A stretch of 64,000 nucleotides of DNA from CAWJFP01 sp963842155 (GCA_963842155.1 CAWJFP010000040.1:1-64000); one strand, 5' to 3'; positions 1-11,928 are shown, counted from the first letter of the stretch. Made by a program: numbers and translations. Notes: a model not told the origin generated them from the sequence alone.

Positions 1-1610
1 ACGGCGGCCAGATTTGGTCGATCAGCTCAAGATCACGGCGTCGAGCTGTCCGTGCGGGGAGAAGGCCATTTTGCCGTGCTGGACGCGCTTTACGACGCCC
101 GTGACGCCATAATGGGCCGAGTTTGCGGGGAGGACGGGCCGCCTATGGCCGAGGCCTATGGCAAGCTCACGGGCATCTGCATGGTGACGCGTGGCCCCGG
201 CGCCGCCAATGCAAGCGTCGGCATTCATACCGCATTCCAGGATTTTGCACGCCGCTGATCCTGACGGCCAGGTCGCGCGCGGCCACGCGGAGCGCGAGGC
301 CTTCCAGGAGGTCGATTTCCGCAAGATGTATGCCGCGCCGCTCGCCAATGGGTGGCGCAGATCGAAGCGACCCCGGCCGCATCCCCGATATTTATGGCCC
401 GCGCCTTCCAGACCGCCACCTGCTCGGGCGGCCCGGCCCCGTCGTCCTCGTCCTGCCCGAGGACATGCTGCGGCTGAACCGGCCGCGCCCGTCGACGCAG
501 CACCTTATCGCGCGGTCCGGCTTCCCGGCCCCGGCGGACACCTGGGAAAAGCTGAGGGCGGCGCTTGCCGGTGGGCGAAGCCACGATCGTCGGCGGCAGC
601 ACCTGGAACGCTCAGGCGGTCTCGCGCTCGACATCACCGCCTTCGCCGAGGCGGACCCGCAATCGCCATCTTTGTTCCGCGCGCAGGATCATTTCGACAA
701 TTCCCTCATCCTTGCTATGTCGGCGATGTCGGCATCGGGCCGAATCCCGTCCAAGCTCGCCGCGCGGATCGAGGAATAGCGAACCTCATCCTGGCGGTGG
801 GCTGCAGGTTGGGCGAGGCACACGGGGCTACACGCTGAGCCGCCGCGCATCCGGCAGCGCCTGTCACGTTCATCCCGCGCTGAGGAGTTGGGGAAGGTCT
901 ATCAGCCCGACCTTCCGATCAACGCGGGCATGCCGGCGGCGGCGTGGGCGCTGCCGCCCGTCAAAACGGCAGCTTGGGCCGCCGACCGGCGGCGGCGCGC
1001 GCCGACTACGAGCAATATTGCCGGCCTGTTCCGGCGCCTTGCAGACGGCCGAGCTCGTCGCTCCCGCGCGACAGCCTTCCCCCCGACACCATCATCGCCA
1101 ACGGCGCTGGCAATTTCAGCGGTCGCTTACTCCTTCCGACGATAGGCAAATGCAACTCGGCCTGACAACGGCTCGGACGGCTACGGCGTGCCGGCTGCTG
1201 TGGCAGCCGCGATCCTCCATCCCGACCGGCTCGTGCTCTCCTTCTCGGGTGACGGCTGCTTCCTCATGAACGGGCAGGAGATCGCGACCGCCATGCAATA
1301 TGGCGTGGCGCCGATATTCGTGGTGAACAACGGCATGTACGGCACCATCCGCATGCACCAGGAGCGCGAATATCCCGCGCGGGTCAGCGGCACCGATTTA
1401 ATCCCGATTTCGCCGCCTATGGGCGTGCCTCGGCCTGCATGCGGAGCGGGTCGAGCGCACGGAGGATTTCGCGGACGCCTTCGCGCGCGCGCGCAAGGCA
1501 GGCCGCGCTGCGCTGATCGAACTCAAGCTGGATCCCGAGGCGATCACCACGTGCGGCGTGAGTCTCAGCAAGATTTGCGAGACGGCGCTCGCCGCCAAAG
1601 GCCGAAGTGA
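1..1610 (+). pseudogene. Degraded mirror copy of the thiamine-diphosphate enzyme gene
   Basis: This is the error-rich copy of the gene at 13765-15454, without its first codons. Recognisable pieces include the AEAYGKLTG, VTRGPGAANASVG and FSGDGCFLMNGQE segments, in several frames. The end is informative: here the C-terminal frame reads SLSKICETALAAK, which supports the frame that is lost in the better copy. The copy stops at a TGA at 1608-1610. It is best regarded as a sequencing duplicate. Confidence 0.85.
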
Positions 1611-1617
1611 CGCGGTG

Positions 1618-2270
1618 CGCGCAGCGCGCCAGGATCATGCTGACCTGACAAAGCGGCCGGCGCCCCTCGCGGACCAGGCGAGAATGGCCTGAGCCGCCTT
1701 GGCGCGGCCGGCCTTGCCTTTGGGCTCGGTCGCGAGCGCGCCCCAAACAACAAGCGCGCGCGAGACAAAGGGGCGTCAGGATGAAGCTGTCCTTGCCCGC
1801 CATGCGCAAAAATAGGCCGCGGAATTGCCGCCCATCTGCGTGAAGCGCCGGGCGATGGTCCCATACGCCCACCACTGCCGTGGGCCATGCTGCGAGATAG
1901 CGGCCGAAGCCGCCTTTCTCCTCGGCGACCTTGCAGATCGCGGCTGCATTCTCGCGTACGGCATTCAGCTTGCCCCGAATGGCGTATGAGGCGTTTGTCC
2001 GCCGAGCAGCCGCTCGAGCCGCTCGTCGCTGTCGCGCGTACGCGGCGCGGCTCGAAGCGGTGGAACGCCTCCTCGAAGGCGGGCCATTGGCGTCGTCATG
2101 TCGTGCCTGAGACCGGCGCGAAATGCGCAGTGACATGAGCGAGAGATAACGGTCGTCGTGGCCGAGAGGCGCCGCCGCCGATTTGGCTTTGGGCAGGAGC
2201 TTCGCGAGCGCCTTGCTGCCGCCGGCGCGGCGCTTGGCTTCGGCCAAGACGGCGCGGAAGGGCGTCTCAT
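1618..2270 (-). pseudogene. Degraded mirror copy of the Tag-like glycosylase gene
   Basis: This is the reverse-complement counterpart of 13084-13752. The N-terminal AGGSKALAKLLPKAKS segment and the glycine-rich FGRYLAAWPT segment are readable but fall in different frames. It lies in mirrored order between the copies of the thiamine-diphosphate enzyme and dusA. It is a probable artefact and not a second glycosylase. Confidence 0.82.
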
Positions 2271-2368
2271 GCGGAAAACCTATGGGCGCGCCGCTGCCGC
2301 GCGGGCAGGAGTCCAGTTTGCGGCCTGGTGAATTGCTTTCCGTCTTGCCCCCCTGTAACAGTGGCGCG

Positions 2369-3349
2369 ATCTACCAGCAGCCTGCCGCTCAGGCTACCGC
2401 CGGCTCTCCGTCGCGCCGATGATGGAGCGCACGGACCGGCCTCATCTCCGTGCATTTCCTGCGGCTGTTGAGCCGGCGGACCTTGCTTTATACCGAGACT
2501 ATCACGACCGGCGCGGTGCTGCGCGGCGACCGCGAGCGTTGGCCTCGGTTTCGATCTGGCCGAGCATCCTGGCGTTGCAGCTCGGCGGCGCCGACGCGCG
2601 CTTGGCGGCATGCGCAACCATTGCCGAGACGTTCGGCTATGACGAGGCTAATCTCAATCTCGGCTGTCCGAATCCGCGTGCAACATGCGCGGCTCGGCGC
2701 CGTCATGGCGGAGCCCTGTCCCCTCCGCGCCATGATTGCGGCAAGCGCCCGCCCGTCACGGTCAGTGCATCGGCATCGACGGCACTCGCGATTCCTATGA
2801 CGTGTGCCGCCTCGCCGACGCCGGCTGCAGGACCTTCGCCATCCATGCCCGCAAGGCCTGGCTCAAGGGATTGAGCCCGAAGCAGAACCGGCCGCTGCGT
2901 CAGGAGCTGGTCATTCGGGGCCGAAGCAGGACAATCCCGGCCTGGAGATTCTGCTCAATGGCGCATTTGCCGGAGTTTCCGCCGAGGCCGAAAAAACGAG
3001 CTAGCCTTCGTCACGGCGCGATGATCGGCCGCGCCGCCTATGCCAATCCCTACTCCCTGCGGCAGCTGATGGATCCTCTTTGGCCAGTAGCTGCGCGGCG
3101 CCTACGCGCGAGGGGATCGTCGCAGCCCTCCAATCTTATGCGAAAGGCGTGACGGAGCGAGGCGTAGCGCTCCATGCCCGTTTCTCGCCATGGCCCTGTC
3201 CCGGCGGCAGCCACCGCGCCATTTGGCCACCCCGCGCATCGGCCCGGCGCCGGGCCCGGATGATCGTGGAGGCCTTGTCCGCTCGCTCAGGAGCCGAGCG
3301 TCGGCTGGAGCTGGGCGGAAGTGCGCCCGGCTTGCCGAGCGCGGCCTAG
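2369..3349 (+). pseudogene. Degraded mirror copy of dusA
   Basis: This is the counterpart of 11929-12982. Fragments such as LNLGCPN, CRTFAIHARKAWLKGLSPKQN and GRAAYANPY are visible in alternating frames. The equivalent of the frameshift region of the better copy is at about 2955-3000, but it is too noisy to decide the true sequence. The mirrored stop is at 3347-3349. Confidence 0.83.
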
Positions 3350-3599
3350 GTTCTGGAGGCAGGCTCCGCAGCCGCCTTCGGTCACTCGGAAGGCGGTGGT
3401 GACCGCACTGGCTCGAAATATCGGCGCATCCCTTCTCCAATTCATGGCGATGCGACGCCAACCCCCGTTCCGCCGCGTCTCATTCGACGCGCAGCGTCGT
3501 GGACGCACAAGGTGTCCCGATTCTGCTCACGAGCGTGCGGCGGATAAGGCTGCGTGCAATTGATGTTTCCAGCCATTGAGCGGGCTGGCCGAGGGAGGA

Positions 3600-4684
3600 T
3601 TACTCGGCCGCTTGCGCACCCTCCGCGGCATCTTGCCGCCATTCCGCACAGACCTCTGGACTTGCTCAGTGGGCAACCGGTTCGCGCGCAAGGCGAAAAG
3701 AGCCCGGATTGAGCAGCCGGCCGAGTGCCCAGACCGCCATGGCACGGACCAAGGGCGAGGGATCGTCAAGCAAGGCCACCGCTCGCGCCCTAAAGCCGCT
3801 GTCGCCACTGTTTCCGATAGCAATACAGGTTGCGCATAAATCTCGAGTGACCGATAATGGCCGTGCCGAGGCGCGGAAACCGGCATCGTCCAACATGGCA
3901 AGATCGGCGAGGCGAGGCGCCGTGAGCTCGATACGCGGCATGAAGCCCGGCTCGCCGGCGCGTCGGGGGCGAACTTGTTCCAAGGGACATGCAACACAAT
4001 TGTCTCTAAGTATTTACTTGCCCATGGCAGGCGGAATTCGCGCGCGATATGCCCCTTACTCATCGTCAGATAGGAGATGCAGCGCCGGGCGTCGAGCCGG
4101 TGGGGCTCGGGGAAGGCGTTCGCTCGAGGCAGCGCCGGCAAGTGCCGCAATGGTCGCTTTCGGGCGGGTCCGAACCTAGGTCGCAGTATCGTAGTAACAG
4201 CCCCGAGGAAGAGCCAGGAGCCGTGCTCGCGCGAGACCAGATCGGCGTGCTTTCCCTGCCAGCCGATGCCGGCGGCCACGACCGGCGCGGATCGAAGACC
4301 TTGACCGCGGCGTCGGCTCCGCCGCGAGACCCAGCGGCAAGAGCCTTGAGGCGCTTCTTGATAAGCGCGCGATACCTGGGCCGCGCGCATAGGACGCGAT
4401 CGAGGCGCGCTCCGGGCGGCTCAGAAGGGCGAGGCACTTCCGGAGCGTAGCTCATCCCGAGCATGACGACGCTGCGCGCCTCGGGCCAACTGTGCATCTT
4501 GGGCGCGGCGCGCCATGGCAGCGGCGAGCCAAGCCATATCGCCGTGATAGCCGCGCTGCGACATAGTCAGCGAGGCCCTGCTCGGCCTTCCTTGAGCCGG
4601 CCCGCGCGGAGGGCGACAAGATCGAAGCCGAGAGCCATGCCCGGTCGCGGAGGCCGAGCATCGGGCTTTGCCGTCTCGCGCCAT
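3600..4684 (-). pseudogene. Degraded mirror copy of queG
   Basis: This is the counterpart of 10521-11678 on the opposite strand. Pieces of the second iron-sulfur motif and of the C-terminal HEAT-like repeat are readable in separate frames. Several short deletions remove coding sequence. It is a probable sequencing duplicate. Confidence 0.83.
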
Positions 4685-4697
4685 TCTATCCCGCGCC

Positions 4698-5116
4698 TCA
4701 GCCGCGGCCACGATAGGGCGCTACCCCCTGGTTGGGCAGCCAAATCCCTTCTCGGGTGCCGGGCCGGATTGGTAGAACACATCGATTGGCGCGGATACCA
4801 ATAGCCGCCGATTTCGCAGCGACGAGGGGCCTGATGGCCGCGCCGAGGGCTGCGGGTCATGTTCGAGTGTGCAGCTCGTGGAAGGTGCTCGGGGAGCAGC
4901 TCATAGAGTGAGTGGATTTTGCCCACTACGTGGCCATTGAATCATCACGGAGACGGCGAAGTTGGGTGGCCGGCTATTGGGAAGGGGAGGTGGAATTCGG
5001 GACAAAGTGAAACGAACAAGATCCGGGCATGGGGTTGGGCATCCTCGCAGGCGCCGAGGGCTGTGTCTCCGCCTTGCCGCCGAGGATGGTGAGGTTCTCA
5101 TAATGAGCTTAGACAT
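4698..5116 (-). pseudogene. Degraded mirror copy of queF
   Basis: This is the counterpart of 10043-10507. It is about 46 bases shorter than the intact gene and has no continuous reading frame. It is flanked by the mirrored copies of queG and tgt in the expected order. Confidence 0.82.
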
Positions 5117-5214
5117 TCATGCCAATTCCTTGAAAAAGCCAGAATACCATTGCGGCATGAACGGTCGACCGAGAATTCACTTGGCTATCCGCGTGATCGA
5201 ATTCCGATGCCGCG

Positions 5215-6300
5215 TCAACGCGCCTCGACATCGCCTTCAGCCTGAGCGGCGTGGAAGCATGCGATAAAGGGAGCAAGCCTCGTTTCCTCGATCGCCAAGC
5301 CAAGATTCGGCCATCAAGTCCTGGTAATACGAAAGATTATGCCAAGTGAGAAGCATTGCGCCCAAAATGTCGCCCGCCTTCACGAGGTTGACGAGGTAAG
5401 CGCGGCTGAAGCCGCGGCAAGCCGGGCAGCGGCAGGAGGGCGCGATCCTCCGCGTGGCGCGCATTGCGGACGTCGAGCGCGCGCGCCCCGCCTCGTAAAG
5501 GCCTGGCCCGTCCGGCCGAGCGCGTGGGAATGACGCAATCGAACATATCGATCCCCGGGCCACCGCGGCCACCAGATCGGCGGGCTTGCCGACCCCCATC
5601 AAATAGCGTGGTGGTCTCGGGAGATGGACGTTGCTCGAATCTCGCGAGCATCCTGCTCCTTCGCCTACGCGGAGACCGCCGACAGCATAGCCCTCGAAGC
5701 GGATCTGGCCAGGGCCTCAGCCGATTTCCGCCGCAGGCCGCGATAGTAAATGCCGCCTTGCACGATGCTGAAAAGTGCGAAGCCCGGCCGCGGCTCGAAG
5801 GCGTGCCGGCAAGGCGCCTCTCGGCCTAGCGCACGGAGAGCTGCATGGAGCGAGCGGCCTCCAACTCGTCGATGGCGGCCAGGGCGTGCATTCGTCGAGC
5901 GCCATGGCGCAATGGTTGAGCCGAGCAGACGCCGGATTTCGACAGCGCGCTCGGGCGTCAGTAGATGCCGGCTGCCGTCGAGATGGGGACTGGAAGGCGA
6001 TGCCCTCCTCATCGATGGTGCGTAGCGCCGCGAGCGACATGGCCTGATAGCCGCCCGAATTCGGTGAGGATCGCAGCCCATGAAGCGATGCAGCCCGCCA
6101 AGGCGCGCCACCGTGCCCGGGGCGCAACATGAGATGGTAGCTGTCGGCGAGGATACTGCGTGCCGGTGGTGGGCCGACTGGAACTGGGGCAACATGGCGG
6201 CGCTGCCCACCGGCATGAAGCGGGCGTGTCGATGATCCCATGGTGGTGAACATGGCGCCGGCCTGGGTGCGGCCAGCCCCTCGAAGGCGAATTCCGTCAT
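5215..6300 (-). pseudogene. Degraded mirror copy of tgt
   Basis: This is the counterpart of 8817-9944. Fragments corresponding to [13 protein letters not shown] and to the C-terminal [14 protein letters not shown] region can be read in several frames. The start and stop codons align with those of the intact gene when reverse-complemented. Confidence 0.83.
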
Positions 6301-7341
6301 GCGGCGTTGCTGCCAGGACGTCGCCTGGCCGCGCTCGATGAGGCAGCAATCGCCGTAGGAGTAGAAACGGTAGCCTTCGGCGATGGCATCGGCGTAGGCG
6401 CCCTTCATGCGCTCAAGCCCGGCGAAGGCGGCGACGAGCGCGAATAGGGTCGAGCGCGGCAGATGGAAGTTGGTCAGCAGCAGCTCGACCAGCTTGAAGC
6501 GGTAGCCCGGCGCGATCTGAGCAGCCGCGTCGTACCCAAAGGGCTCAGCTGGCCGCTTCCTCGCCGCGCTTTCGAGCAGCCGCAAGCTGGTGCTGCCGAT
6601 GGTGAGGATGCGCGCCGCGTCTCATTGACGCAGCGCCGCCGTCTCCTGAGGGATGGTTCCGAGCTCCGGAAGCCCACGGACGGCGGCGGAAGATCGGCGA
6701 CCTTCACCCGCAGGAAAGTGCCGGCGCCGACATGAGGGTGAGGAGCGCGCCTCACTCCGCGCGCGTTGAGCGCCTGCAGGAGCGCTGGTGTGGCTGTCGG
6801 CGCCGCCGACGGCGCCGCCTCGCGCGAAGACGGTCCGATAACTCCGCGGTCGCGCGCGTCGGGCCCCCGAGGCCCGCTCGGACAAGCTGCAACGGCATGG
6901 CGCGCGGCGTCTCGAGCGCCGCCATCAACGCCGCGTCGTCCCGCGCGAAATCGACGACTTCGCCGCCATCGCCCTTCGCGCTCACCTTGGCCGCGAAATC
7001 CGCGGCGAAATCGACGCGGTCGCCGGGGGAAGTGCCCGCCGGCTTGGCGAAGGCGCGCCAGCGGCCCCGGCCGAGCGGCTGATGGAGGGTTATCTCGAGC
7101 TTGGCGCCGCGCCGGCGGCTGGTCAGCCGGCAGGAATCACCTCGGACTCGTTGCGGACCAGGTCCTGCGCGGGGAGCAGGGAAGGGAGCTCGCGCACGCG
7201 CGGTCGCGCAGCTCCGACATCGAGCAGCCGCGCCGCGTCGCGCGGGCTCGCGGGCGATCGGCGATAAGCTCGGCGCGGCAGCGCGAAGTCGAACGCCTCG
7301 ATCGGCAGCGGTCGATAGGCGGCCGGATTGCTGTCGATCAT
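6297..7341 (-). pseudogene. Degraded mirror copy of queA
   Basis: This is the counterpart of 7726-8820 and overlaps the tgt copy by four bases, as in the intact pair. The most readable segment is the C-terminal [19 protein letters not shown] region. The start region (mirrored at 7339-7341) lacks one of the two ATG codons of the intact gene. Confidence 0.83.
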
Positions 7342-7362
7342 GAACGGCCCGCCGCCGCGCCG

Positions 7363-7496
7363 TTAGGTGACGCCTCGGACGCGATGAGCGTGAAGGTGTC
7401 GCGGATTCCGGGGAATGCGTTGGATTCGCCAGGCCCTACGGCAAAATGGCCGATGACCGGCAAATAGCATTTCACCAACAGGCTTATTGCCCCGAG
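7363..7496 (-). pseudogene. Mirror copy of the Lrp/AsnC-type C-terminal segment
   Basis: This is the counterpart of 7568-7706, reaching the pivot of the inverted repeat. It contains the mirrored stop at 7363-7365 and the strand-swapped version of the LLVKCYLP segment. It ends exactly where the two arms meet. Confidence 0.8.
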
Positions 7497-7706
7497 CTCG
7501 GCAAGACCTACGACGTCGCCAGCGATCTGGTCGGCGACGTCGAGCAGGTATCGGAGGTCCATTCGATCTCGGGGCAATATGACCTGTTGGTGAAATGCTA
7601 TTTGCCGGAGGACATGGATATCGGCCATTTCGTGGCCTCGCAGATCCAACGCATTCCCGGAATCCGCGACACCTTCACGCTCATCGCGTTCAAGGCGTTC
7701 ACCTAA
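7497..7706 (+). CDS. Lrp/AsnC ligand-binding (RAM) domain protein, 5' truncated
   Basis: The open frame gives [21 protein letters not shown], then [16 protein letters not shown] and a [15 protein letters not shown] end. This matches the regulation-of-amino-acid-metabolism effector domain found at the C-terminus of Lrp/AsnC regulators and as stand-alone proteins of about 78 residues. The stand-alone form is more likely, because the protein ends right after the domain. Codons upstream of 7497 (an in-frame ATG at 7446 exists) come from the mirrored strand, so the true first ten or so residues are missing. The gene lies 19 bases upstream of queA. Confidence 0.75.
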   Translation, partial: LGKTYDVASDLVGDVEQVSEVHSISGQYDLLVKCYLPEDMDIGHFVASQIQRIPGIRDTFTLIAFKAFT

Positions 7707-7725
7707 CGGCGCGGCGGCGCGCGTC

Positions 7726-8820
7726 ATGATGATCGACAGCAATCCGGCCGCCTATCGACCGCTGCCGATCGAGGCGTTCGACTTCGCGCTGCCGCGCGAG
7801 CTTATCGCCGATCGCCCGGCGAGCCCGCGCGACGCGGCGCGGCTGCTCCATGTCGGGAGCGAGCTGCGCGACCGCCGCGTGCGCGAGCTCCCTTCCCTGC
7901 TCCGCGCGGGCGATCTCCTGGTCAGCAACGATACCAAGGTGATTCCTGCCCGGCTCGCCGGCCGCCGGCGCGGCGCCAAGCTCGAGATAACCCTCCATCA
8001 GCCGCTCGGCCGGGGCCGCTGGCGCGCCTTCGCCAAGCCGGCGCGCAGGCTCGCCCCCGGCGACCGCGTCGATTTCGCCGCGGATTTCGCGGCCGAGGTG
8101 AGCGCGAAGGGCGATGGCGGCGAAGTGGTGCTCGATTTCGCGCGGGACGACGCGGCGTTGATGGCGGCGCTCGAGCGCCACGGCGCCATGCCGTTGCCGC
8201 CTTACATCAAGCGGCCTCGGGGGCCCGACGCGCGCGACCGCGAGGATTATCAGACCATCTTCGCGCGCGAGGCGGGCGCCGTCGCGGCGCCGACGGCCGG
8301 GCTTCATTTCACGCCAGCGCTCCTGCAGGCGCTCGACGCGCGCGGAGTGAGGCGCGCTACCCTCACCCTCCATGTCGGCGCCGGCACTTTCCTGCCGGTG
8401 AAGGTCGCCGATCTTCGCCGCCATCCCATGCATGCGGAGCTCGGAACCATCCCTCAGGAGACGGCGGCGCTCGTCAATGAGACGCGGCGCGCGGGCGGCC
8501 GCATCCTCGCCGTCGGCAGCACCAGCTTGCGGCTGCTCGAAAGCGCGGCGAGGGAAGACGGCCGGCTCGAGCCCTTTTCGGGTACGACGCGGCTGCTCAT
8601 CGCGCCGGGCTACCGCTTCAAGCTGGTCGAGCTGCTGCTGACCAATTTCCATCTGCCGCGCTCGACCCTGTTCGCGCTCGTCGCCGCCTTCGCCGGGCTT
8701 GAGCGCATGAAGGGCGCCTACGCCCATGCCATCGCCGAAGGCTATCGTTTCTACTCCTACGGCGATTGCTGCCTCATCGAGCGCGGCCAGGCGAGCATCC
8801 TCGGCAGCGACGCCGCATGA
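7726..8820 (+). CDS. queA: S-adenosylmethionine:tRNA ribosyltransferase-isomerase QueA
   Basis: QueA transfers and isomerises the ribosyl moiety of S-adenosylmethionine onto preQ1 at the tRNA wobble position, making epoxyqueuosine. The 364-residue product has the usual family length. It shows the conserved [12 protein letters not shown] segment near residue 66, [11 protein letters not shown] near residue 190 and the C-terminal [11 protein letters not shown] block. Two adjacent ATG codons (7726, 7729) could start translation, and no strong ribosome site is visible. The stop overlaps the tgt start as ATGA, so the two are translationally coupled in a que operon. Confidence 0.96.
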   Translation: MMIDSNPAAYRPLPIEAFDFALPRELIADRPASPRDAARLLHVGSELRDRRVRELPSLLRAGDLLVSNDTKVIPARLAGRRRGAKLEITLHQPLGRGRWRAFAKPARRLAPGDRVDFAADFAAEVSAKGDGGEVVLDFARDDAALMAALERHGAMPLPPYIKRPRGPDARDREDYQTIFAREAGAVAAPTAGLHFTPALLQALDARGVRRATLTLHVGAGTFLPVKVADLRRHPMHAELGTIPQETAALVNETRRAGGRILAVGSTSLRLLESAAREDGRLEPFSGTTRLLIAPGYRFKLVELLLTNFHLPRSTLFALVAAFAGLERMKGAYAHAIAEGYRFYSYGDCCLIERGQASILGSDAA

Positions 8821-9944
8821 CGGAATTCGCCTTCGAGGGGCTGGCCGCGGCCGGGCCGGCGCGGCGGGGCCGTCTCACCACCGCCCATGGGATCATCGAC
8901 ACGCCCGCCTTCATGCCGGTGGGCAGCGCCGCCACCGTCAAGGCCATGTTGCCCAGTTCGGTCGCCGCCACGGGCGCGCAGATCATCCTCGCCAACAGCT
9001 ACCATCTCATGTTGCGCCCCGGCGCCGAGCGGGTGGCGCGGCTTGGCGGGCTGCATCGCTTCATGGGCTGGCCGGGTCCGATCCTCACCGATTCGGGCGG
9101 CTATCAGGCCATGTCGCTCGCGGCGCTACGCACCATCGATGAGGAGGGCATCGCCTTCCAGTCCCATCTCGACGGCAGCCGGCATCTACTGACGCCCGAG
9201 CGCGCTGTCGAGATCCAGCATCTGCTCGGCTCGACCATCGCCATGGCGCTCGACGAATGCACGCCCTGGCCGGTCGACGAGTTGGAGGCCGCTCGCTCCA
9301 TGCAGCTCTCCATGCGCTGGGCCGAGCGCTGCCGGCACGCCTTCGAGCCGCGGCCGGGCTACGCACTTTTCGGCATCGTGCAAGGCAGCGTCTATCGCGG
9401 CCTGCGGCGGGAATCGGCTGAGGCCCTGGGCCAGATCGGCTTCGAGGGCTATGCTGTCGGCGGTCTCGCCGTAGGCGAAGGGCAGGAGCGGATGCTCGCG
9501 ACCATCGAGGCGACGATTCCCCATCTGCCCGAGGAGCGGTCGCGCTATCTGATGGGGGTCGGCAAGCCCGCCGATCTGGTGGCCGCGGTGGCCCGAGGGA
9601 TCGACATGTTCGATTGCGTCATTCCCACGCGCTCGGGCCGGACCGGCCAGGCCTTTACGAGGCGGGGCGCGCTCAACATCCGCAATGCGCGCCACGCGGA
9701 GGATCAGCGCCCTCTCGACGAGGCCTGCCGCTGCCCGGCTTGCCGCGGCTTCAGCCGCGCTTACCTGCATCACCTCGTGAAGGCGGGCGAGATTTTGGGC
9801 GCAATGCTTCTCACTTGGCATAATCTTTCGTATTACCAGGACTTGATGGCCGATCTTCGCTTGGCGATCGAGGAAACGAGGCTCGATCCCTTTATCGCAT
9901 GCTTCCACGCCGCTCAGGCTGAAGGCGATGTCGAGGCGCGTTGA
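8817..9944 (+). CDS. tgt: tRNA-guanine transglycosylase (preQ1 type)
   Basis: Tgt exchanges guanine-34 in GUN-anticodon tRNAs for preQ1. The 375-residue protein has the N-terminal [14 protein letters not shown], the active-site LTDSGGYQ segment near residue 90, GGLAVGEGQ, and FDCVIPTR with the nucleophilic Asp. The C-terminal zinc site is the CRCPACRGF run plus a downstream His. The ATG at 8817 overlaps the queA stop; an upstream in-frame ATG at 8766 lies inside queA and is not needed. It is the second gene of the queuosine operon. Confidence 0.96.
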   Translation: MTEFAFEGLAAAGPARRGRLTTAHGIIDTPAFMPVGSAATVKAMLPSSVAATGAQIILANSYHLMLRPGAERVARLGGLHRFMGWPGPILTDSGGYQAMSLAALRTIDEEGIAFQSHLDGSRHLLTPERAVEIQHLLGSTIAMALDECTPWPVDELEAARSMQLSMRWAERCRHAFEPRPGYALFGIVQGSVYRGLRRESAEALGQIGFEGYAVGGLAVGEGQERMLATIEATIPHLPEERSRYLMGVGKPADLVAAVARGIDMFDCVIPTRSGRTGQAFTRRGALNIRNARHAEDQRPLDEACRCPACRGFSRAYLHHLVKAGEILGAMLLTWHNLSYYQDLMADLRLAIEETRLDPFIACFHAAQAEGDVEAR

Positions 9945-10042
9945 CGCAGCATCGGATTCGGTCACGCGGATAGCCAAGTCAATTCTCGGTCGACCGTTGA
10001 TGCCGCAATAGGTATTCTGGCTTTTTCAAGGAATTGGCATGA

Positions 10043-10507
10043 ATGTCTAAGCGCATTTATGAGAACCTCACCATTCTCGGCGGCAAGGCGGAGACGCCAG
10101 CCTCGCCCGACGAGGCGCGCCTCGAAGCGGTGCCCAACCCCCATCCGGGAACGGATTATCTTGTTCGTTTCACCTGTCCCGAATTCACCTCCCTTTGCCC
10201 GATCACCGGCCAGCCCGACTTCGCCCATCTCGTCATCGACTATGTTCCCGATCGGCTTCTGGTGGAGAGCAAGTCGCTCAAGCTCTATCTCGGCTCCTTC
10301 CGCAATCAGGGCGCCTTCCACGAGGCCTGCACACTCGACATCGCCAAGCGCCTGGGCGAGGCCATCGGCCCTCGCTGGCTGCGAATCGGCGGCTATTGGT
10401 ATCCGCGCGGCGGCATGCCGATCGATGTGTTCTACCAATCCGGCCCGGCACCCGAGGGGCTTTGGCTGCCCGACCAGGGGGTAGCGCCCTATCGTGGCCG
10501 CGGCTGA
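10043..10507 (+). CDS. queF: NADPH-dependent 7-cyano-7-deazaguanine reductase QueF
   Basis: QueF reduces the nitrile of preQ0 to the aminomethyl of preQ1. The 154-residue length matches the short, unimodular type I enzymes. The catalytic Cys lies in [14 protein letters not shown] near residue 55, followed by the family signature [15 protein letters not shown] near residue 80 and HEACTLDI. An AAGGA stretch lies about ten bases before the ATG. A gap of 98 bases separates it from tgt, so a separate promoter is possible, although the gene order still suggests one transcription unit. Confidence 0.95.
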   Translation: MSKRIYENLTILGGKAETPASPDEARLEAVPNPHPGTDYLVRFTCPEFTSLCPITGQPDFAHLVIDYVPDRLLVESKSLKLYLGSFRNQGAFHEACTLDIAKRLGEAIGPRWLRIGGYWYPRGGMPIDVFYQSGPAPEGLWLPDQGVAPYRGRG

Positions 10508-10520
10508 GCCGCGGGATAGA

Positions 10521-11678
10521 ATGGCGCGGGAGACGGCAAAGCCCGATCTGCCGCAGGCCATCCGCGACAAGGCGATGGCGCTCGGCTTCGACCTTGTCGC
10601 CCTCACGCCGGCCCGGCTCGAGGGAAAGACCCAGGCGGGCCTCGCTGACTATGTCGCACGCGGCTATCACGGCGATATGGCTTGGCTCGCCAGTACCATG
10701 GCGCGCCGCGCCGATCCGCGGGTCCTTTGGCCCGAGGCGCGCAGCGTCGTCATGCTCGGGATGAGCTACGCTCCGGAGGTCGATCCCCTCGCCCTTCTGA
10801 GCCGCTCGGAGCGCGCCTCGATCGCGTCCTATGCGCGCGGCGAGGATTATCACGCGCTTATCAAGAAGCGCCTCAAGGCTCTTGCCCGCTGGCTCGCGGC
10901 GGAGGCCGACGTCGCGGTCAAGGTCTTCGTCGATACCGCGCCGCTCATGGAGAAGCCGCTGGCCGAGGCCGCCGGCATCGGCTGGCAGGGAAAGCACACC
11001 AATCTGGTCTCGCGCGAGCACGGCTCCTGGCTCTTCCTCGGGGCTGTTCTTACCGATCTCGACCTAGGTTCGGACCCGCCCGAAAGCGACCATTGCGGCA
11101 CTTGCCGGCGCTGCCTCGACATCTGCCCCACGAACGCCTTCCCCGAGCCCCACCGGCTCGACGCCCGGCGCTGCATCTCCTATCTGACGATCGAGCATAA
11201 GGGGCATATCGCGCGCGAATTCCGCCTGCCCATGGGCAATCGAATCTTCGGCTGCGACGATTGTCTTGCGGTCTGCCCTTGGAACAAGTTCGCCCGACGC
11301 ACCGGCGAGCCGGGCTTCATGCCGCGTATCGAGCTCACGGCGCCTCGCCTCGCCGATCTTGCCATGTTGGACGATGCCGGTTTCCGCGCCTTTTTTGCCG
11401 GCACGGCCATTAAGCGCATCGGTCGCTCGAGATTTATGCGCAACCTGTTGATTGCTATCGGAAACAGTGGCGACAGCGGCTTGGCGCCGCGAGCGGTGGC
11501 CTTGCTTGACGATCCCTCGCCCTTGGTCCGTGCCATGGCGGTCTGGGCACTCGGCCGGCTGCTCGATCCGGGCTCTTTTGCCGCCTTGCGCGCGAACCGG
11601 TTGCCCACTGAGCAAGTCCAAGAGGTCTGTGCGGAATGGCGGCAAGATGCCGCGGAGGGTGCGCAAGCGGCCGAGTAA
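10521..11678 (+). CDS. queG: Epoxyqueuosine reductase QueG
   Basis: QueG uses a cobalamin cofactor and two [4Fe-4S] clusters to reduce epoxyqueuosine to queuosine in tRNA. Two ferredoxin-type motifs are visible: [12 protein letters not shown] with a distal Cys in DARRCISY, then [15 protein letters not shown]-terminal segment looks like HEAT repeats. From the ATG at 10521 the product has 385 residues; a GTG at 10494, overlapping the end of queF, would add nine. The dependence on cobalamin fits the presence of bluB in the same window. It is the last gene of the que operon. Confidence 0.95.
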   Translation: MARETAKPDLPQAIRDKAMALGFDLVALTPARLEGKTQAGLADYVARGYHGDMAWLASTMARRADPRVLWPEARSVVMLGMSYAPEVDPLALLSRSERASIASYARGEDYHALIKKRLKALARWLAAEADVAVKVFVDTAPLMEKPLAEAAGIGWQGKHTNLVSREHGSWLFLGAVLTDLDLGSDPPESDHCGTCRRCLDICPTNAFPEPHRLDARRCISYLTIEHKGHIAREFRLPMGNRIFGCDDCLAVCPWNKFARRTGEPGFMPRIELTAPRLADLAMLDDAGFRAFFAGTAIKRIGRSRFMRNLLIAIGNSGDSGLAPRAVALLDDPSPLVRAMAVWALGRLLDPGSFAALRANRLPTEQVQEVCAEWRQDAAEGAQAAE

Positions 11679-11863
11679 TCCTCGCTCCGGCCAGCCGGCT
11701 CAATGGCTGGAAACATCAATTGCACGCAGCCTTATCACACGCTACAGTCGTAACAAGATCGGGACGCCTTGTGCGTCCACGACGCTGCGCGTCGAATGAG
11801 AGCGCGGCGGAACGGGGGTTGGCGTTCGCATCGCCATGGATTCAAGGGATGCGCCGATATTTC

Positions 11864-11889
11864 AAGGCCGGTCGTCGCCGGCCGGCCTT
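11864..11889. terminator. Possible hairpin between convergent queG and dusA
   Basis: An 8-base perfect stem (AAGGCCGG with CCGGCCTT) flanks a 10-base loop, midway between the converging queG and dusA. No run of T follows, so termination efficiency is uncertain. Confidence 0.4.
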
Positions 11890-11928
11890 CCGAGTGACCG
11901 AAGGCGGCTGCGGAGCCTGCCTCGGAAC

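Larger units (their letters stand above)
1..7496. repeat. Left arm of a large imperfect inverted repeat (probable assembly artefact)
   Basis: Read as reverse complement, this whole stretch follows 7568-15430 gene by gene: position 1 matches about 15430 and position 7496 matches 7568. The left arm is about 365 bases shorter and is peppered with small deletions, insertions and substitutions that ignore reading frame, so no gene in it is intact. Loop length is about 71 bases. Such a palindrome at a sequence edge is typical of a read that passed through both strands of one molecule and was never polished. An ancient inverted duplication is formally possible but would be expected to show frame-biased divergence. 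Genes here should not be counted as paralogues. Confidence 0.9.

Noticed and set aside
1..7496. A biological inverted duplication of the queuosine region with pseudogenised copies
   Set aside because: Indels are dense and not biased to preserve frames, the loop is very short, and the copy ends at the sequence edge. An assembly artefact is simpler, although read data are needed to prove it.
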